Assembly (NCBI GenBank): GCA_002349525.1
Contig: DEDL01000003.1
Coordinates: forward strand, 21,657 to 49,018
Reading direction: 5' to 3'
Length of the DNA: 27,362 bases
Origin: Lachnoclostridium sp. UBA2905
Lineage (GTDB): Bacteria > Bacillota > Clostridia > Lachnospirales > Lachnospiraceae
Positions 1-8,458 of the stretch are shown here, piece after piece. Within the stretch, counting starts at the first letter, position 1; every line of letters begins with the position of its first letter. A model generated the notes under the pieces. The model was not told where the DNA came from. It was given only the letters and a program-made list of their open reading frames with translations, and ran no database searches. A program made the position numbers and the translations under genes.

Positions 1-1
1 T

Positions 2-220
2 GTTGCGTATAGCAGAAACAGTCTTTACAAGTCCATATGGCTCCATATGGTAGTTAATATTAGTGGAATTATTATTATACCGCAGCTTCTTAATATAGTA
101 TCAGCAGGTATTGGTGTAGAGAGTGCATATATACTTGGCTGTATTGTATTTACAAGTGCAGTTTCTGTATGGCTTATGGCAGATATGGGAATACTGAAAA
201 AGGGACATATCACTATGTGA
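2..220 (+). CDS. CPBP-type intramembrane protease, C-terminal fragment
   Basis: This partial gene runs in from the left edge; 72 residues are readable before TGA at 218-220. The fragment begins VAYSRNSLYKSIWLHMVVN and holds two hydrophobic segments (about residues 17-35 and 42-59). The N-terminal motif, an R/S-rich turn followed by SIW-x-H-x3-N, resembles the last conserved motif (HxxxN) of CPBP/Abi (CAAX-type) membrane proteases, which cleave substrates within the membrane and are often linked to bacteriocin self-immunity or protein processing. Only this last motif can be seen; the Glu-Glu and Phe-x3-His motifs would lie outside the window. The coding end is embedded in the terminator hairpin 199-231, so the last five codons are also terminator stem. 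Another polytopic membrane protein remains possible. Confidence 0.6.
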   Translation, partial: VAYSRNSLYKSIWLHMVVNISGIIIIPQLLNIVSAGIGVESAYILGCIVFTSAVSVWLMADMGILKKGHITM

Positions 221-231
221 TATGTCCCTTT
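199..231. terminator. Bidirectional intrinsic terminator
   Basis: A perfect 15-bp inverted repeat (arms 199-213 and 217-231) has a 3-nt loop. On the + strand it ends in CCCTTTGTT; on the - strand the arm runs into TTTTTC. It lies between the convergent protease fragment and the cold-shock gene, so it can end both transcripts. The TGA stop of the upstream gene is inside the right arm. Confidence 0.8.
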
Positions 232-317
232 GTTACAACCAATTCTTACATTAATTACTTTTAACTTTTACCCTATACATCTATATATAATAAAAATTAA
301 AATGATTCATGCGATGA

Positions 318-515
318 TTATAACTTGATTACGTTTGCAGCCTGAGGTCCTTTTTCTCCGTTGACAACTTCAAATTCAACTTTGTCGCCTTCCTCTAAAA
401 CTTTGAAACCATCCATCTGTAATGCTGAGAAGTGTACGAATACATCTTTTCCTTCTTCGTCTGAGATGAATCCAAAACCTTTTTTCGCATTAAACCATTT
501 TACTGTTCCGTTCAT
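318..515 (-). CDS. csp: Cold-shock domain protein (CspA family)
   Basis: This 65-residue single cold-shock-domain protein is the normal length for the CspA/CspB family. It binds single-stranded nucleic acids and acts as an RNA chaperone in the cytoplasm. The RNP1-like motif KGFGFI (residues 12-17) and RNP2-like motif DVFVHF (24-29) are intact, and the N-terminus MNGTVKWFNAKKGFGFI is typical of the family. The start is preceded by AGGAGG about 7 nt upstream. A promoter is visible at 558-586. The 5' leader is only about 35-40 nt, so the long cold-responsive leader known from E. coli cspA is absent. It is monocistronic and convergent with the preceding gene. Confidence 0.97.
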   Translation of the reverse strand: MNGTVKWFNAKKGFGFISDEEGKDVFVHFSALQMDGFKVLEEGDKVEFEVVNGEKGPQAANVIKL

Positions 516-557
516 TGATATTGCCTCCTAAAAAATTAAAATGTTAACAACAGCATA

Positions 558-586
558 ACTTTACCATATTTGCCCTTAAAAGTCAA
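558..586 (-). promoter_or_regulatory. Promoter of csp
   Basis: Reading the - strand: TTGACT (581-586), a 17-nt spacer, and TAAAGT (558-563) preceded by TGG, an extended -10. Transcription would start near 551, giving a short leader before AGGAGG. Confidence 0.6.
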
Positions 587-635
587 TTGTTAAACAAAAA
601 TAAAGATTAAATATGTGGTTTTTTAATCCCTTTGG

Positions 636-644
636 TGGTATAAT
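636..644 (+). promoter_or_regulatory. Extended -10 promoter of the M16 peptidase gene
   Basis: TGG followed by a perfect TATAAT (639-644) lies about 42 nt before the ATG at 686. The -35 region is poor, which fits an extended -10 promoter. It may also drive the downstream era-recO genes. Confidence 0.55.
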
Positions 645-685
645 ACTAAAACTGAATTATATCAGTGAAGGAAAGGAATTATAGA

Positions 686-3637
686 ATGAATAACAAGACA
701 ATTTTAAAGGAATCATTTTCAAAAGAGATATATGATGTATATGAGCTGGTATTATCTCAAAATATGTCAGATATTAACAGTACCGGCTATCTTTTTAAGC
801 ATATTAAAAGTGGGGCAAGAGTTGCCATTATTAAAAATGATGATGAGAACAAGGTGTTTTCCATTAACTACAGAACTCCTCCTAAGGATTCAACGGGAAC
901 ACCACATATTATAGAACATTCGGTATTATGTGGTTCTAAGAAGTATCCACTTAAGGATCCTTTTGTTGAACTTGTTAAGGGATCACTTAATACATTTCTT
1001 AATGCCATGACATTTTCTGATAAAACCATGTATCCGGTAGCAAGCTGCAACGATAAGGATTTTGCTAATCTTATGAGTGTATATATGGATGCTGTTTTTT
1101 ATCCTGCAATGAAGCACAACAAGTATGTATTCTGGCAGGAGGGCTGGCATTATGAGATGGAGAATGAGGAGGCACCGCTTACTGTTAACGGAGTAGTATA
1201 CAATGAGATGCGTGGGGTATTTTCTTCACCTGAACAGCAGCTTGAAAGACTTGTACAGAAGACATTATTTGAGGATAATGCATATGGATTTGAGTCAGGT
1301 GGAGATCCTGATGATATTCCAGACCTTTCTTATGAGGCATTTTTAGATTTTTATAACCAGTATTATCATCCATCCAACAGTTATATATATCTTTATGGTG
1401 ATATAGATATTGAGGAGAGACTTTTATGGATGGATAAAGAGTATCTCAATAAATTTAATGCTATTACAATTGATTCAACAATAAAGGAACAGAAACCATT
1501 CGATGCAATGAAGATTGTTAATGAAAAATATTCGGCACAGTCGGATGAGGATAAGGCTTATTTCAGCTATAACTGCGTAGTTGACAGTGGACTTGACAAT
1601 GTGACACAGTTAGCCTTCAATGTTCTTTCATACGCTCTTATATCAGTTCCGGGAGCGCCTGTTAAGGAAGCTCTTACAGAGGCAGGAATAGCAGATGATA
1701 TTAGTGGAAGCTATGACTGTGAGGTGCTTCAGCCGGTATTTTCAATCGGGGCAGGAGAGGCAGTAGCAGAAAAAAGTGAAAAGTTTGTTGCAATAATCAG
1801 GGAAACACTTACAGACCTTGTGAAGAATGGAATAGACAAAAAGTCTCTTGAGGCAGCAGTTTCATACTACGAATTTAAGTATCGTGAGGCAGACTTTGGA
1901 AGATATCCAAAGGGACTTATGTATGGAATCAACATGATGCAGACATGGCTTTATGATGATAACGATCCATTCTCATCACTTCTTTTAAATGATGCATTTG
2001 CCAAGCTTAGAGAGCTTGTTAATACGGATTATTTTGAAAAGCTTACTGACAGGTACCTTCTTAACAATCCGCATACAGCAGTTGTTAATGTATTTCCAGA
2101 GGCAGGCCTTAGCCGTAAAAAGGATGAGGCACTTGCAAAACGTCTGGCAGAATACAAGAAAACTCTTTCAGAAGAAGAGATTAAGAATATTGTTGAGGAA
2201 ACAAGAAAACTTAAGGAATATCAGGAAACACCTGATTCTAAAGAGGCACTTATGACTATTCCCCTTCTTAAAAGGGAGGATATTAAGAAGGATATAAGTA
2301 TTCTTCCTATTGAAGAGAAGGAATGTAATGGAATCAAGGTCCTTCATCACAATATGTTTACCAATGATATAGCATATGTAAGATTTGCCTTTGATGTCAG
2401 CGAATATAAGGAATATCTCCCATATATCAATCTGTTGGCTATTATACTGGGAAGCATTGATACAAAGAAGTTCACTTATCTTGAGCTTTCCAATGAGATT
2501 AATCTTCATACTGGTGGCATTAATATTGCTCCGGTTGTGAGAGCACGTAATCTAGATATTAGTAATACCAATATCCAGATGGAAGTGACCACAAGGGTTC
2601 TGTATTCATCCATGAAGAAATCCTTTGAGCTTATTGGAGATATTATAAATGAGTCCGTTTTTACAGATAAAAAACGTATAAGGGATATTCTTGCAGAGGT
2701 AAGGTCAGACTGTAAGTCATCAATGGAGGCAATGGGTAATTCTACAGCTGTATCAAGAAGTATGTCTTATTTCTCAGAAACAGCTTATTATAATAATATG
2801 CTTACAGGAGTCAGCTTCTACAGATTTATTGATCATTTATACAATCATTATGAAGAGCTTTGTGATGAATGTATTGATATTATGAAGGCTCTTTTAAGTA
2901 AAATATTTAACAGGGATAACCTTATTGTCAGCATTACATGTAATGCCGAGGGTTATGCTGAATACGAAAAGTGCGAGAGCGTGCTGATACAGAGGCTTTT
3001 CGAAAAAGATAATTCCAAGCTTCCGGCTATGCCTGAGGTATATGAGCAAAAGCGTGGAAAACTCAACGAGGGCTTTACAACACCAGGTAAGGTACAGTAT
3101 GTTGCCAGAAGCGGTAATTTTATAAATAATGGTTATAAATATTCAGGTGGACTTAAGATCTTAAGAACCATCCTTGGCTATGGATACCTGTGGCAGAATG
3201 TACGTGTTACCGGTGGTGCCTATGGTGCGTCCTGTGGATTTACAATTACAGGAAATGGTTATTTCTCATCATACAGGGATCCAAAGCTGGCTGCAACAAA
3301 TGATGTATTTGCCAATGTACCTGCTTATATCAGGTCATTTGACGTTGATGAAAGAGAGATGACAAAATACATTATTGGAACCATGAGTGATGAGGATGCT
3401 CCTATTACACCAAGTACAAAGGGCAGAGTTGCATTTTCACATTATATTACAGGTGTTACAGATGATATGCGTCAGAAGGAAAGAGATGAGATACTTTCGG
3501 CAGGCCCTGAAACTATAAGGGGTTATGCAGATTTAATCCAGTCAGTAATAGATGATGATTATCTCTGCGTTGTGGGAAGTGAATCTGCTATAGAAGAAAA
3601 CAGTGACCTGTTTATGAATATAGAAAAACTTAGCTGA
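686..3637 (+). CDS. M16C insulinase-family metalloprotease (presequence protease-like)
   Basis: This 983-residue zinc metallopeptidase matches the length of the M16C branch (presequence protease/falcilysin), in which two M16 halves form a closed chamber that degrades peptides. The inverted zinc motif HxxEH is HIIEH at residues 74-78, and the distal Glu ligand is in VVYNEMRG at about residue 174. The C-terminal half holds GGAYG (843-847), the conserved region that shapes the substrate pocket. No signal peptide is seen, so a cytoplasmic peptide-clearing role is likely. The reading frame is open from GTG at 665, but ATG at 686 is chosen because GGAAAGGA lies just ahead of it. The gene ends 42 nt before era, so co-transcription is plausible. 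The exact substrate cannot be read from the sequence. Confidence 0.93.
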   Translation: MNNKTILKESFSKEIYDVYELVLSQNMSDINSTGYLFKHIKSGARVAIIKNDDENKVFSINYRTPPKDSTGTPHIIEHSVLCGSKKYPLKDPFVELVKGSLNTFLNAMTFSDKTMYPVASCNDKDFANLMSVYMDAVFYPAMKHNKYVFWQEGWHYEMENEEAPLTVNGVVYNEMRGVFSSPEQQLERLVQKTLFEDNAYGFESGGDPDDIPDLSYEAFLDFYNQYYHPSNSYIYLYGDIDIEERLLWMDKEYLNKFNAITIDSTIKEQKPFDAMKIVNEKYSAQSDEDKAYFSYNCVVDSGLDNVTQLAFNVLSYALISVPGAPVKEALTEAGIADDISGSYDCEVLQPVFSIGAGEAVAEKSEKFVAIIRETLTDLVKNGIDKKSLEAAVSYYEFKYREADFGRYPKGLMYGINMMQTWLYDDNDPFSSLLLNDAFAKLRELVNTDYFEKLTDRYLLNNPHTAVVNVFPEAGLSRKKDEALAKRLAEYKKTLSEEEIKNIVEETRKLKEYQETPDSKEALMTIPLLKREDIKKDISILPIEEKECNGIKVLHHNMFTNDIAYVRFAFDVSEYKEYLPYINLLAIILGSIDTKKFTYLELSNEINLHTGGINIAPVVRARNLDISNTNIQMEVTTRVLYSSMKKSFELIGDIINESVFTDKKRIRDILAEVRSDCKSSMEAMGNSTAVSRSMSYFSETAYYNNMLTGVSFYRFIDHLYNHYEELCDECIDIMKALLSKIFNRDNLIVSITCNAEGYAEYEKCESVLIQRLFEKDNSKLPAMPEVYEQKRGKLNEGFTTPGKVQYVARSGNFINNGYKYSGGLKILRTILGYGYLWQNVRVTGGAYGASCGFTITGNGYFSSYRDPKLAATNDVFANVPAYIRSFDVDEREMTKYIIGTMSDEDAPITPSTKGRVAFSHYITGVTDDMRQKERDEILSAGPETIRGYADLIQSVIDDDYLCVVGSESAIEENSDLFMNIEKLS

Positions 3638-3679
3638 TAAAATCATTTTGATATATTTAAAAGGAGAAAAAAGATTCAT

Positions 3680-4582
3680 ATGGAAAACAATTACAAGTCA
3701 GGCTTTGCAGCACTTATTGGTCGTCCTAATGTTGGTAAGTCAACTCTTATGAACAGACTTATTGGACAGAAAATTGCAATAACTTCCAATAAACCACAGA
3801 CAACAAGAAACAGAATACAGACAGTGTATACTGACGAAGAGGGACAGATCATTTTCCTTGACACCCCAGGTATTCACAAGGCCAAGAACAAGCTTGGTGA
3901 ATATATGGTTTCTGTTGCTGAAAGTACACTGAGAGATGTGGATGTTATACTGTGGCTTGTTGAGGCATCAGATTATATTGGTGCCGGAGAGCAGCATATT
4001 GCAGAATGTCTTAGAAAGGTTGATACACCTGTCATTCTTGTTATTAATAAGATTGATAAGGTTAAAAAGGAAGAGATTCTTGGATTTATAGATGCCTATA
4101 AGGATATATGCGATTTTGCAGAGATAATTCCACTTTCAGCCTTGAAGGGTGAGAATACAGAAAATCTTATTCCTCTTATATTTAAATACATGGAAGATGG
4201 TCCACAGTATTATGACGAGGATACAGTTACAGACCAGCCTGAAAGACAGATTGCAGCAGAGCTTATCAGAGAGAAGGCGCTTAGAAAGCTTGATGATGAG
4301 ATTCCTCACGGAATTGCAGTTGCAATTGATATTATGAAGGAAAGACCACGTGGAAATATTATGGATATTGATGCTACCATTATATGTGAGAGAGATTCAC
4401 ATAAGGGCATTATCATAGGAAAGCAGGGCAGCATGCTTAAGGCAATAGGAACTGATGCCAGAAAAGATATTGAGGCCATGCTTGGTATGAAGGTTAATCT
4501 GAAGCTTTGGGTTAAGGTTAAGAAAAACTGGAGAGACAGTGATTTTCTGATTAAGAACTTTGGTTACAGGGAAGATGAATAA
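3680..4582 (+). CDS. era: GTPase Era
   Basis: This 300-residue essential GTPase helps mature 16S rRNA and the 30S subunit. The G1 loop GRPNVGKST is at residues 14-22, the DTPG switch is present (LDTPGIHKAKNKLGE), and the NKID base-recognition motif follows. The C-terminal KH domain (about 210-285) has the characteristic IIIGKQGSMLKAIG segment, which binds the 3' end of 16S rRNA. AAGGAG precedes the ATG by about 12 nt. Its position before a YqzL-like gene and recO is the standard Firmicutes arrangement. Confidence 0.98.
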   Translation: MENNYKSGFAALIGRPNVGKSTLMNRLIGQKIAITSNKPQTTRNRIQTVYTDEEGQIIFLDTPGIHKAKNKLGEYMVSVAESTLRDVDVILWLVEASDYIGAGEQHIAECLRKVDTPVILVINKIDKVKKEEILGFIDAYKDICDFAEIIPLSALKGENTENLIPLIFKYMEDGPQYYDEDTVTDQPERQIAAELIREKALRKLDDEIPHGIAVAIDIMKERPRGNIMDIDATIICERDSHKGIIIGKQGSMLKAIGTDARKDIEAMLGMKVNLKLWVKVKKNWRDSDFLIKNFGYREDE

Positions 4583-4648
4583 TTAATCATTTTATGGCAA
4601 TTCTAATTAGTAGAGCAGGTGAAGATATATTAGACTGGAGGAATTGTC

Positions 4649-4828
4649 ATGGGAAACAGTGCATTTTGGAAAAGATTCGAAAAATCAGGAAGTGTAAAGG
4701 ATTACCTTGAATACGCCTGTACCTTGGAGGCGCCGAAGGACTTTTACGAGGACTGTTTTGAAGATGAATGCTTTAATGATTATGATGAATATGATGATGA
4801 GTACGACAACAGATACGGAGAGTTTTAA
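4649..4828 (+). CDS. yqzL: YqzL-like small protein
   Basis: This 59-residue ORF sits between era and recO with a good ribosome site (GGAGG, 7-8 nt before ATG). The N-terminal part, FWKRFEKSGSVKDYLEYA, matches the YqzL pattern of W-K-x-F-x-x-(T/S)-G-x(2-3)-x-Y-L-x-Y, and the position between era and recO is where yqzL lies in Bacillus. The function is unknown. Unlike the short Bacillus protein, the C-terminal half is strongly acidic and Tyr-rich (about 15 Asp/Glu in the last 28 residues). The family call rests on the N-terminal motif plus synteny. Confidence 0.8.
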   Translation: MGNSAFWKRFEKSGSVKDYLEYACTLEAPKDFYEDCFEDECFNDYDEYDDEYDNRYGEF

Positions 4829-4875
4829 GCTTCAGGGGTCTGATATTCTTATGTAATTGATAGGAGTGTGTTAAG

Positions 4876-5631
4876 ATGACGCCGGAGAAATTAACCGGGA
4901 TTGTATTATCCTCACGTAATATCGGCGAAACAGACAGAAGAATTGTATTGCTCACCAGAGAAAAAGGAAAAATATCAGCGTTTGCAAGAGGGGCTGTAAA
5001 GCCCCGCAATCCTCTGGTATCCTCAACCCAGGCCTTTACCTTTGGTGAGTTTTTTGTGTATGCTCAAAGAGATTCCTATTCGCTTAATGTTGTAAATGTT
5101 ATAAAGCATTTTGACTCATTTTCCAAGGATCTTGATAAGTATTATTATGCATCGTATATGAGTGAAGTGGCTGACTATTATACAAGGGAGAATCTTTATG
5201 CAGGGGATGAGCTTTTGTTGCTTTTCCAGTCCTATAAGGCTCTTGAGGCAGGTACTATTGGCAATGAGCTGGTAAGGTACATATATGACTGGAGGATGCT
5301 TCTTCTTACAGGAGAATATCCCGACACCACCTGTTGTCTGAGGTGTGGCAATAAGGAAAAGCTTAATTTTTTCTCGGCAAAGCGGCATGGCCTTTTATGT
5401 GATGAATGTGCAAATGAGCTGAGGGGAGATATTGTCCCTGTTCTTCCGGGTACACTGTATACGCTGCAGTACATTCTGGGAGTCAAATTACAGAAGCTGT
5501 ATACCTTTACATTAAAGCCGGAAATACTGGATAATTTGAAGTCTGTTTCAAAGGCATATCTGAAGGAAGTCAGAAATGTAAAGTTTAATTCCGAGTCATT
5601 TATTGATGATGAAGGTTTTTTCAAATTATGA
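4876..5631 (+). CDS. recO: DNA repair protein RecO
   Basis: RecO (251 residues) works with RecF/RecR to load RecA on SSB-covered single-stranded DNA and also anneals complementary strands. The N-terminal OB fold (LTGIVLSSRNIGETDRRIVLLTREKG) and the helical C-terminal domain are recognisable. A zinc-binding knuckle is intact: Cys154-x2-Cys157 and Cys175-x2-Cys178. The start ATG follows AGGAG by about 8 nt. It lies 47 nt after the yqzL-like gene in the era cluster. The 194-nt gap to glyS contains a 13-nt tandem array. Confidence 0.96.
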   Translation: MTPEKLTGIVLSSRNIGETDRRIVLLTREKGKISAFARGAVKPRNPLVSSTQAFTFGEFFVYAQRDSYSLNVVNVIKHFDSFSKDLDKYYYASYMSEVADYYTRENLYAGDELLLLFQSYKALEAGTIGNELVRYIYDWRMLLLTGEYPDTTCCLRCGNKEKLNFFSAKRHGLLCDECANELRGDIVPVLPGTLYTLQYILGVKLQKLYTFTLKPEILDNLKSVSKAYLKEVRNVKFNSESFIDDEGFFKL

Positions 5632-5658
5632 CAGGTTCATTAAGACAATAAAGAGAGA

Positions 5659-5710
5659 TAATAAAGAAAGCTTATAAAGAAAGCGGATAAAGAAGGCTAA
5701 TAAAGAAAGC
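5659..5710 (+). repeat. Four-copy 13-nt tandem repeat
   Basis: Four adjacent 13-nt units at 5659-5671, 5672-5684, 5685-5697 and 5698-5710 share the core ATAAAGAARGC; degenerate partial copies flank them on both sides. The period is not a multiple of three and the block is between recO and glyS, so it is non-coding. No hairpin, T-box or promoter is evident inside it. Confidence 0.8.
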
Positions 5711-5825
5711 AGATACCTTGCTAATAAAGTACTTGAAAATATTATCGTCTAATAGTAGAATAAATGTTAATGCTGATCGAAATTAGTAAATTTGAAAACA
5801 CAAAACCGGAAAGGATGTTAACGAT

Positions 5826-7214
5826 ATGGAAAAAACAATGGACAAAATAGTTGCACTTGCAAAGTCAAGAGGATTTATATATCCTGGTTCAGAAATCTAT
5901 GGCGGACTTGCTAATACATGGGATTATGGAAATCTCGGTGTAGAGCTCAAGAACAATGTTAAGAATGCATGGTGGAGCAAGTTCATCAGAGAGAATAAGT
6001 ACAATGTAGGTGTTGACTGTGCTATTCTTATGAACCCACAGACATGGATTGCTTCAGGACATCTTGGAGGATTTTCCGATCCACTTATGGATTGTAAGGA
6101 ATGTCATGAGAGATTCAGAGCTGATCAGATCATTGAGAATTATATGAAGGATCATGGTATTACAATTGAAGGTTCTGTTGATTCATGGTCACATGAGAAA
6201 ATGAAGAGCTACATAGAGGAGAATGGTATCGAATGTCCAACCTGTGGTAAGAAGAATTTTACTGACATCAGAGAATTTAACCTTATGTTTAAGACATTCC
6301 AGGGTGTTACTGAGGATGCCAAGAACACAGTCTATCTCAGACCTGAGACAGCACAGGGTATTTTCGTTAACTTTAAGAATGTTCAGAGAACATCACGTAA
6401 GAAGATTCCATTTGGTATTGGACAGATTGGTAAATCTTTTAGAAATGAGATTACACCAGGTAACTTCACTTTCAGAACAAGAGAATTTGAGCAGATGGAA
6501 TTAGAGTTCTTCTGTGAGCCTGGAACAGACCTTGAGTGGTTTGCATACTGGAAACAGTTCTGCATCGACTGGCTTAAGAATCTTGGTATTAAGGAAGATG
6601 AGATGCGTTATCGTGATCACGACGCTGAAGAGCTTTCATTCTATAGTAATGCTACAACTGATATTGAATTCCTTTTCCCATTCGGATGGGGAGAACTTTG
6701 GGGAATTGCTGATAGAACTGATTATGACCTTACACAGCATCAGAATGTTTCTAAGGTTGATATGAGTTACTTCGATGATGAGAAGAAGGAAAAGTATATT
6801 CCATATGTTATTGAGCCATCACTTGGTGCTGACCGTGTAACTCTTGCATTCCTTTGCAGCGCTTATGATGAAGAAGAGCTTCCTGATGGAGATACAAGAA
6901 CTGTTATGCATTTCCATCCAGCTATTGCACCTGTTAAGGTTGGTGTTCTTCCACTTTCAAAGAAGCTTAGCGAGCAGGCAGAGAAGGTTTATGCAGAGCT
7001 TTCAAAATATTATAATTGTGAGTTTGATGACAGAGGAAATATTGGAAAACGTTATAGAAGACAGGATGAAATTGGAACTCCTTTCTGTATAACATATGAT
7101 TTTGACTCTGAAGAGGACGGATGCGTTACAGTTCGTGACCGTGATACTATGGAGCAGGAAAGAATTAAGATTGAAGATCTTAGAGCTTATTTTGAAGAGA
7201 AGATGGCATTCTAA
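5826..7214 (+). CDS. glyS: Glycyl-tRNA synthetase (alpha2 type)
   Basis: This 462-residue class II aminoacyl-tRNA synthetase charges tRNA-Gly. It is the single-chain dimeric form (sometimes named glyQS), not the alpha2beta2 glyQ/glyS enzyme. Motif 2 is visible around FRNEITPGNFTFRTREFEQ and motif 3 around GADRVTLAFL; the C-terminal anticodon-binding domain starts near APVKVGVLPL. Two Cys pairs (CKECHERF and CPTCGKKN) lie in the family's insertion, consistent with metal binding. AAAGGATG precedes the ATG. No T-box leader was found upstream. A strong terminator follows at 7357-7406. Confidence 0.97.
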   Translation: MEKTMDKIVALAKSRGFIYPGSEIYGGLANTWDYGNLGVELKNNVKNAWWSKFIRENKYNVGVDCAILMNPQTWIASGHLGGFSDPLMDCKECHERFRADQIIENYMKDHGITIEGSVDSWSHEKMKSYIEENGIECPTCGKKNFTDIREFNLMFKTFQGVTEDAKNTVYLRPETAQGIFVNFKNVQRTSRKKIPFGIGQIGKSFRNEITPGNFTFRTREFEQMELEFFCEPGTDLEWFAYWKQFCIDWLKNLGIKEDEMRYRDHDAEELSFYSNATTDIEFLFPFGWGELWGIADRTDYDLTQHQNVSKVDMSYFDDEKKEKYIPYVIEPSLGADRVTLAFLCSAYDEEELPDGDTRTVMHFHPAIAPVKVGVLPLSKKLSEQAEKVYAELSKYYNCEFDDRGNIGKRYRRQDEIGTPFCITYDFDSEEDGCVTVRDRDTMEQERIKIEDLRAYFEEKMAF

Positions 7215-7313
7215 TTGTTTTTTGTCTTGAGGATTTAATTTGAATTTCAAGTGATTTTTTGACAAGATTAATTAGATTGATTTCACGTGATTTCCTGGAT
7301 AAGAATTAATTAG

Positions 7314-7351
7314 ATTATAAGTTGGTTCTTGCTTAAGTACTAACTTATAAT
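7314..7351. repeat. Inverted repeat downstream of glyS
   Basis: Arms 7314-7326 and 7339-7351 form a 13-bp stem (one G-U pair) with a 12-nt loop, immediately before the terminator hairpin. No U-run follows it, so it is more likely an RNA-stability stem or palindromic relic than a terminator. Confidence 0.65.
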
Positions 7352-7356
7352 GTGTT

Positions 7357-7406
7357 AAAAAGCACCATATATGGCAGCTGATAAGCTGCTGTATACGGTG
7401 CTTTTT
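7357..7406. terminator. Bidirectional terminator between glyS and pdxK
   Basis: A long stem starts with AAAAAGCACC (7357-7366) pairing with GGTGCTTTTT (7397-7406), continues after one mismatch through GGCAGC/GCTGCT, and closes on a short loop. Runs of five Ts follow on both strands. It can end glyS transcription and readthrough of the convergent kinase gene. Confidence 0.8.
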
Positions 7407-7492
7407 ATATGGTTGTGTATGGTGCTTTCTATATGTTTTATATGGTGCATTATAAGGTTATATACGGTGCTTTATATGTTGTATATGGCACC
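7397..7492 (+). repeat. Degenerate tandem array with GGTGC core
   Basis: The core GGTGC(T/A) recurs at 7397, 7421, 7444 and 7466, and a related GGCACC is at 7487, each inside an AT-rich TATATGG/TATACGG context. Unit lengths are 24, 23, 22 and 21 nt. The first unit is the right arm of the terminator, so the array may have grown from it. The open frame across this block has no ribosome site and is a repeat artefact. Confidence 0.65.
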
Positions 7493-7569
7493 TGCTTGTT
7501 ATATATTTATATATTCTTATATTCCTATATTCCTAGATTTATATATTTCTTCACCCTTGTATTCTTATC

Positions 7570-8409
7570 TTAATTTTCATTCTTTTTACGTATTCTGTCT
7601 GTAAGATATGGTATGGTTGTTTCAAAGTTCACTCCATACCAGTTATGTTTATTATCTTCCATTGTTGCTTTCAAGGTTTCATTTACATAATCAACGGCAA
7701 GTGTTGCTGCCTCATAGGCGGTCATTCCATTAATAAGTCCTCCGGCAAATGTGCTTGCAAATAAATCTCCCGTTCCATGAAAAGGAGCATCGATGTTGTC
7801 ACGAAAAACAGAAAAACTATCTTCGTTCTGGAGTCTGCAGACAATTCCATTTTTGTTGTTAGTCTGGATGCTTGTTACAATAACATTTTTAGCACCCTTA
7901 TCTACAAGTATGTCCATTATTTTTTCAATGAAATCTATATCATATTCTTCTTTGTAAGGCACTCCGGCAAGGTAGCAGGCCTCTGTAATATTAGGTACGA
8001 TGTAATCAGCTTTACTACAGAGGCTGCCAAGCTTATTGGCATAATCTATATCAAAACCGGTATACATGCGGCCTTTGTCTGCAAATACCGGATCAAGAAT
8101 TATGATTGTGTTATCCTGTCGGAATTTTTCATATATATGGGAAATCATGTCAATTTGTCTGGCGGAACCAAGATAGCCTGTGAGTATCCCATCAAAATTT
8201 ATGTCAAGGGAGAGCCAGTGATTGATTATGTCAGGAATATCGTCTGTTAAATCCCTGAAGGTAAATCCGGGGAACATTGTATGGGCTGAAAGTACAGCCG
8301 TGGGAATTATGGATGTTTCTATGCCCATTGCAGATAGTACTGGGAGTGCTATTGTCTGGGAACATTTGCCAATGCAGGATATGTCCTGGATGCTGAGAAT
8401 TCTTTTCAT
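7570..8409 (-). CDS. Pyridoxal/pyridoxamine kinase (PdxK/PdxY-type)
   Basis: This 279-residue ribokinase-superfamily enzyme phosphorylates B6 vitamers with ATP to make pyridoxal or pyridoxamine phosphate in the cytoplasm. The N-terminal IQDISCIGKCSQT and the following AVLSAHT stretch are typical of the clostridial pyridoxamine kinase group. The ATP/anion-hole signature HGTGDLFAS contains the catalytic Asp215. The frame stays open for another 114 codons upstream (to 8751), but the start at 8409 is chosen because AAAGGAG lies 7 nt ahead and the protein then has the normal family length. The region upstream is a GC-rich hairpin element (see 8459-8706). Whether the preferred substrate is pyridoxal, pyridoxamine or a hydroxymethylpyrimidine is not decidable here. 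Confidence 0.9.
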   Translation of the reverse strand: MKRILSIQDISCIGKCSQTIALPVLSAMGIETSIIPTAVLSAHTMFPGFTFRDLTDDIPDIINHWLSLDINFDGILTGYLGSARQIDMISHIYEKFRQDNTIIILDPVFADKGRMYTGFDIDYANKLGSLCSKADYIVPNITEACYLAGVPYKEEYDIDFIEKIMDILVDKGAKNVIVTSIQTNNKNGIVCRLQNEDSFSVFRDNIDAPFHGTGDLFASTFAGGLINGMTAYEAATLAVDYVNETLKATMEDNKHNWYGVNFETTIPYLTDRIRKKNEN

Positions 8410-8458
8410 GTGGGGCTCCTTTGGTTTTTGATGTAGTTTTCTAACTTGGATTTTTGTT

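Noticed and set aside
665..685. GTG at 665 as start of the M16C peptidase
   Set aside because: The added residues overlap the GAAAGGA ribosome site of the better ATG at 686.
5232..5624. 130-codon - strand frame opposite recO
   Set aside because: Antisense shadow of recO; its sequence has no family resemblance and no start signal.
5632..5825. T-box leader for glyS
   Set aside because: The gap is short, filled with a 13-nt array, and has no terminator/antiterminator pair or T-box core sequence.
7371..7604. 77-codon + strand hydrophobic frame after glyS
   Set aside because: It starts within the terminator stem and translates the AT-rich repeat array and the end of the convergent kinase gene; Tyr/Ile/Leu richness comes from TAT/ATA repeats.
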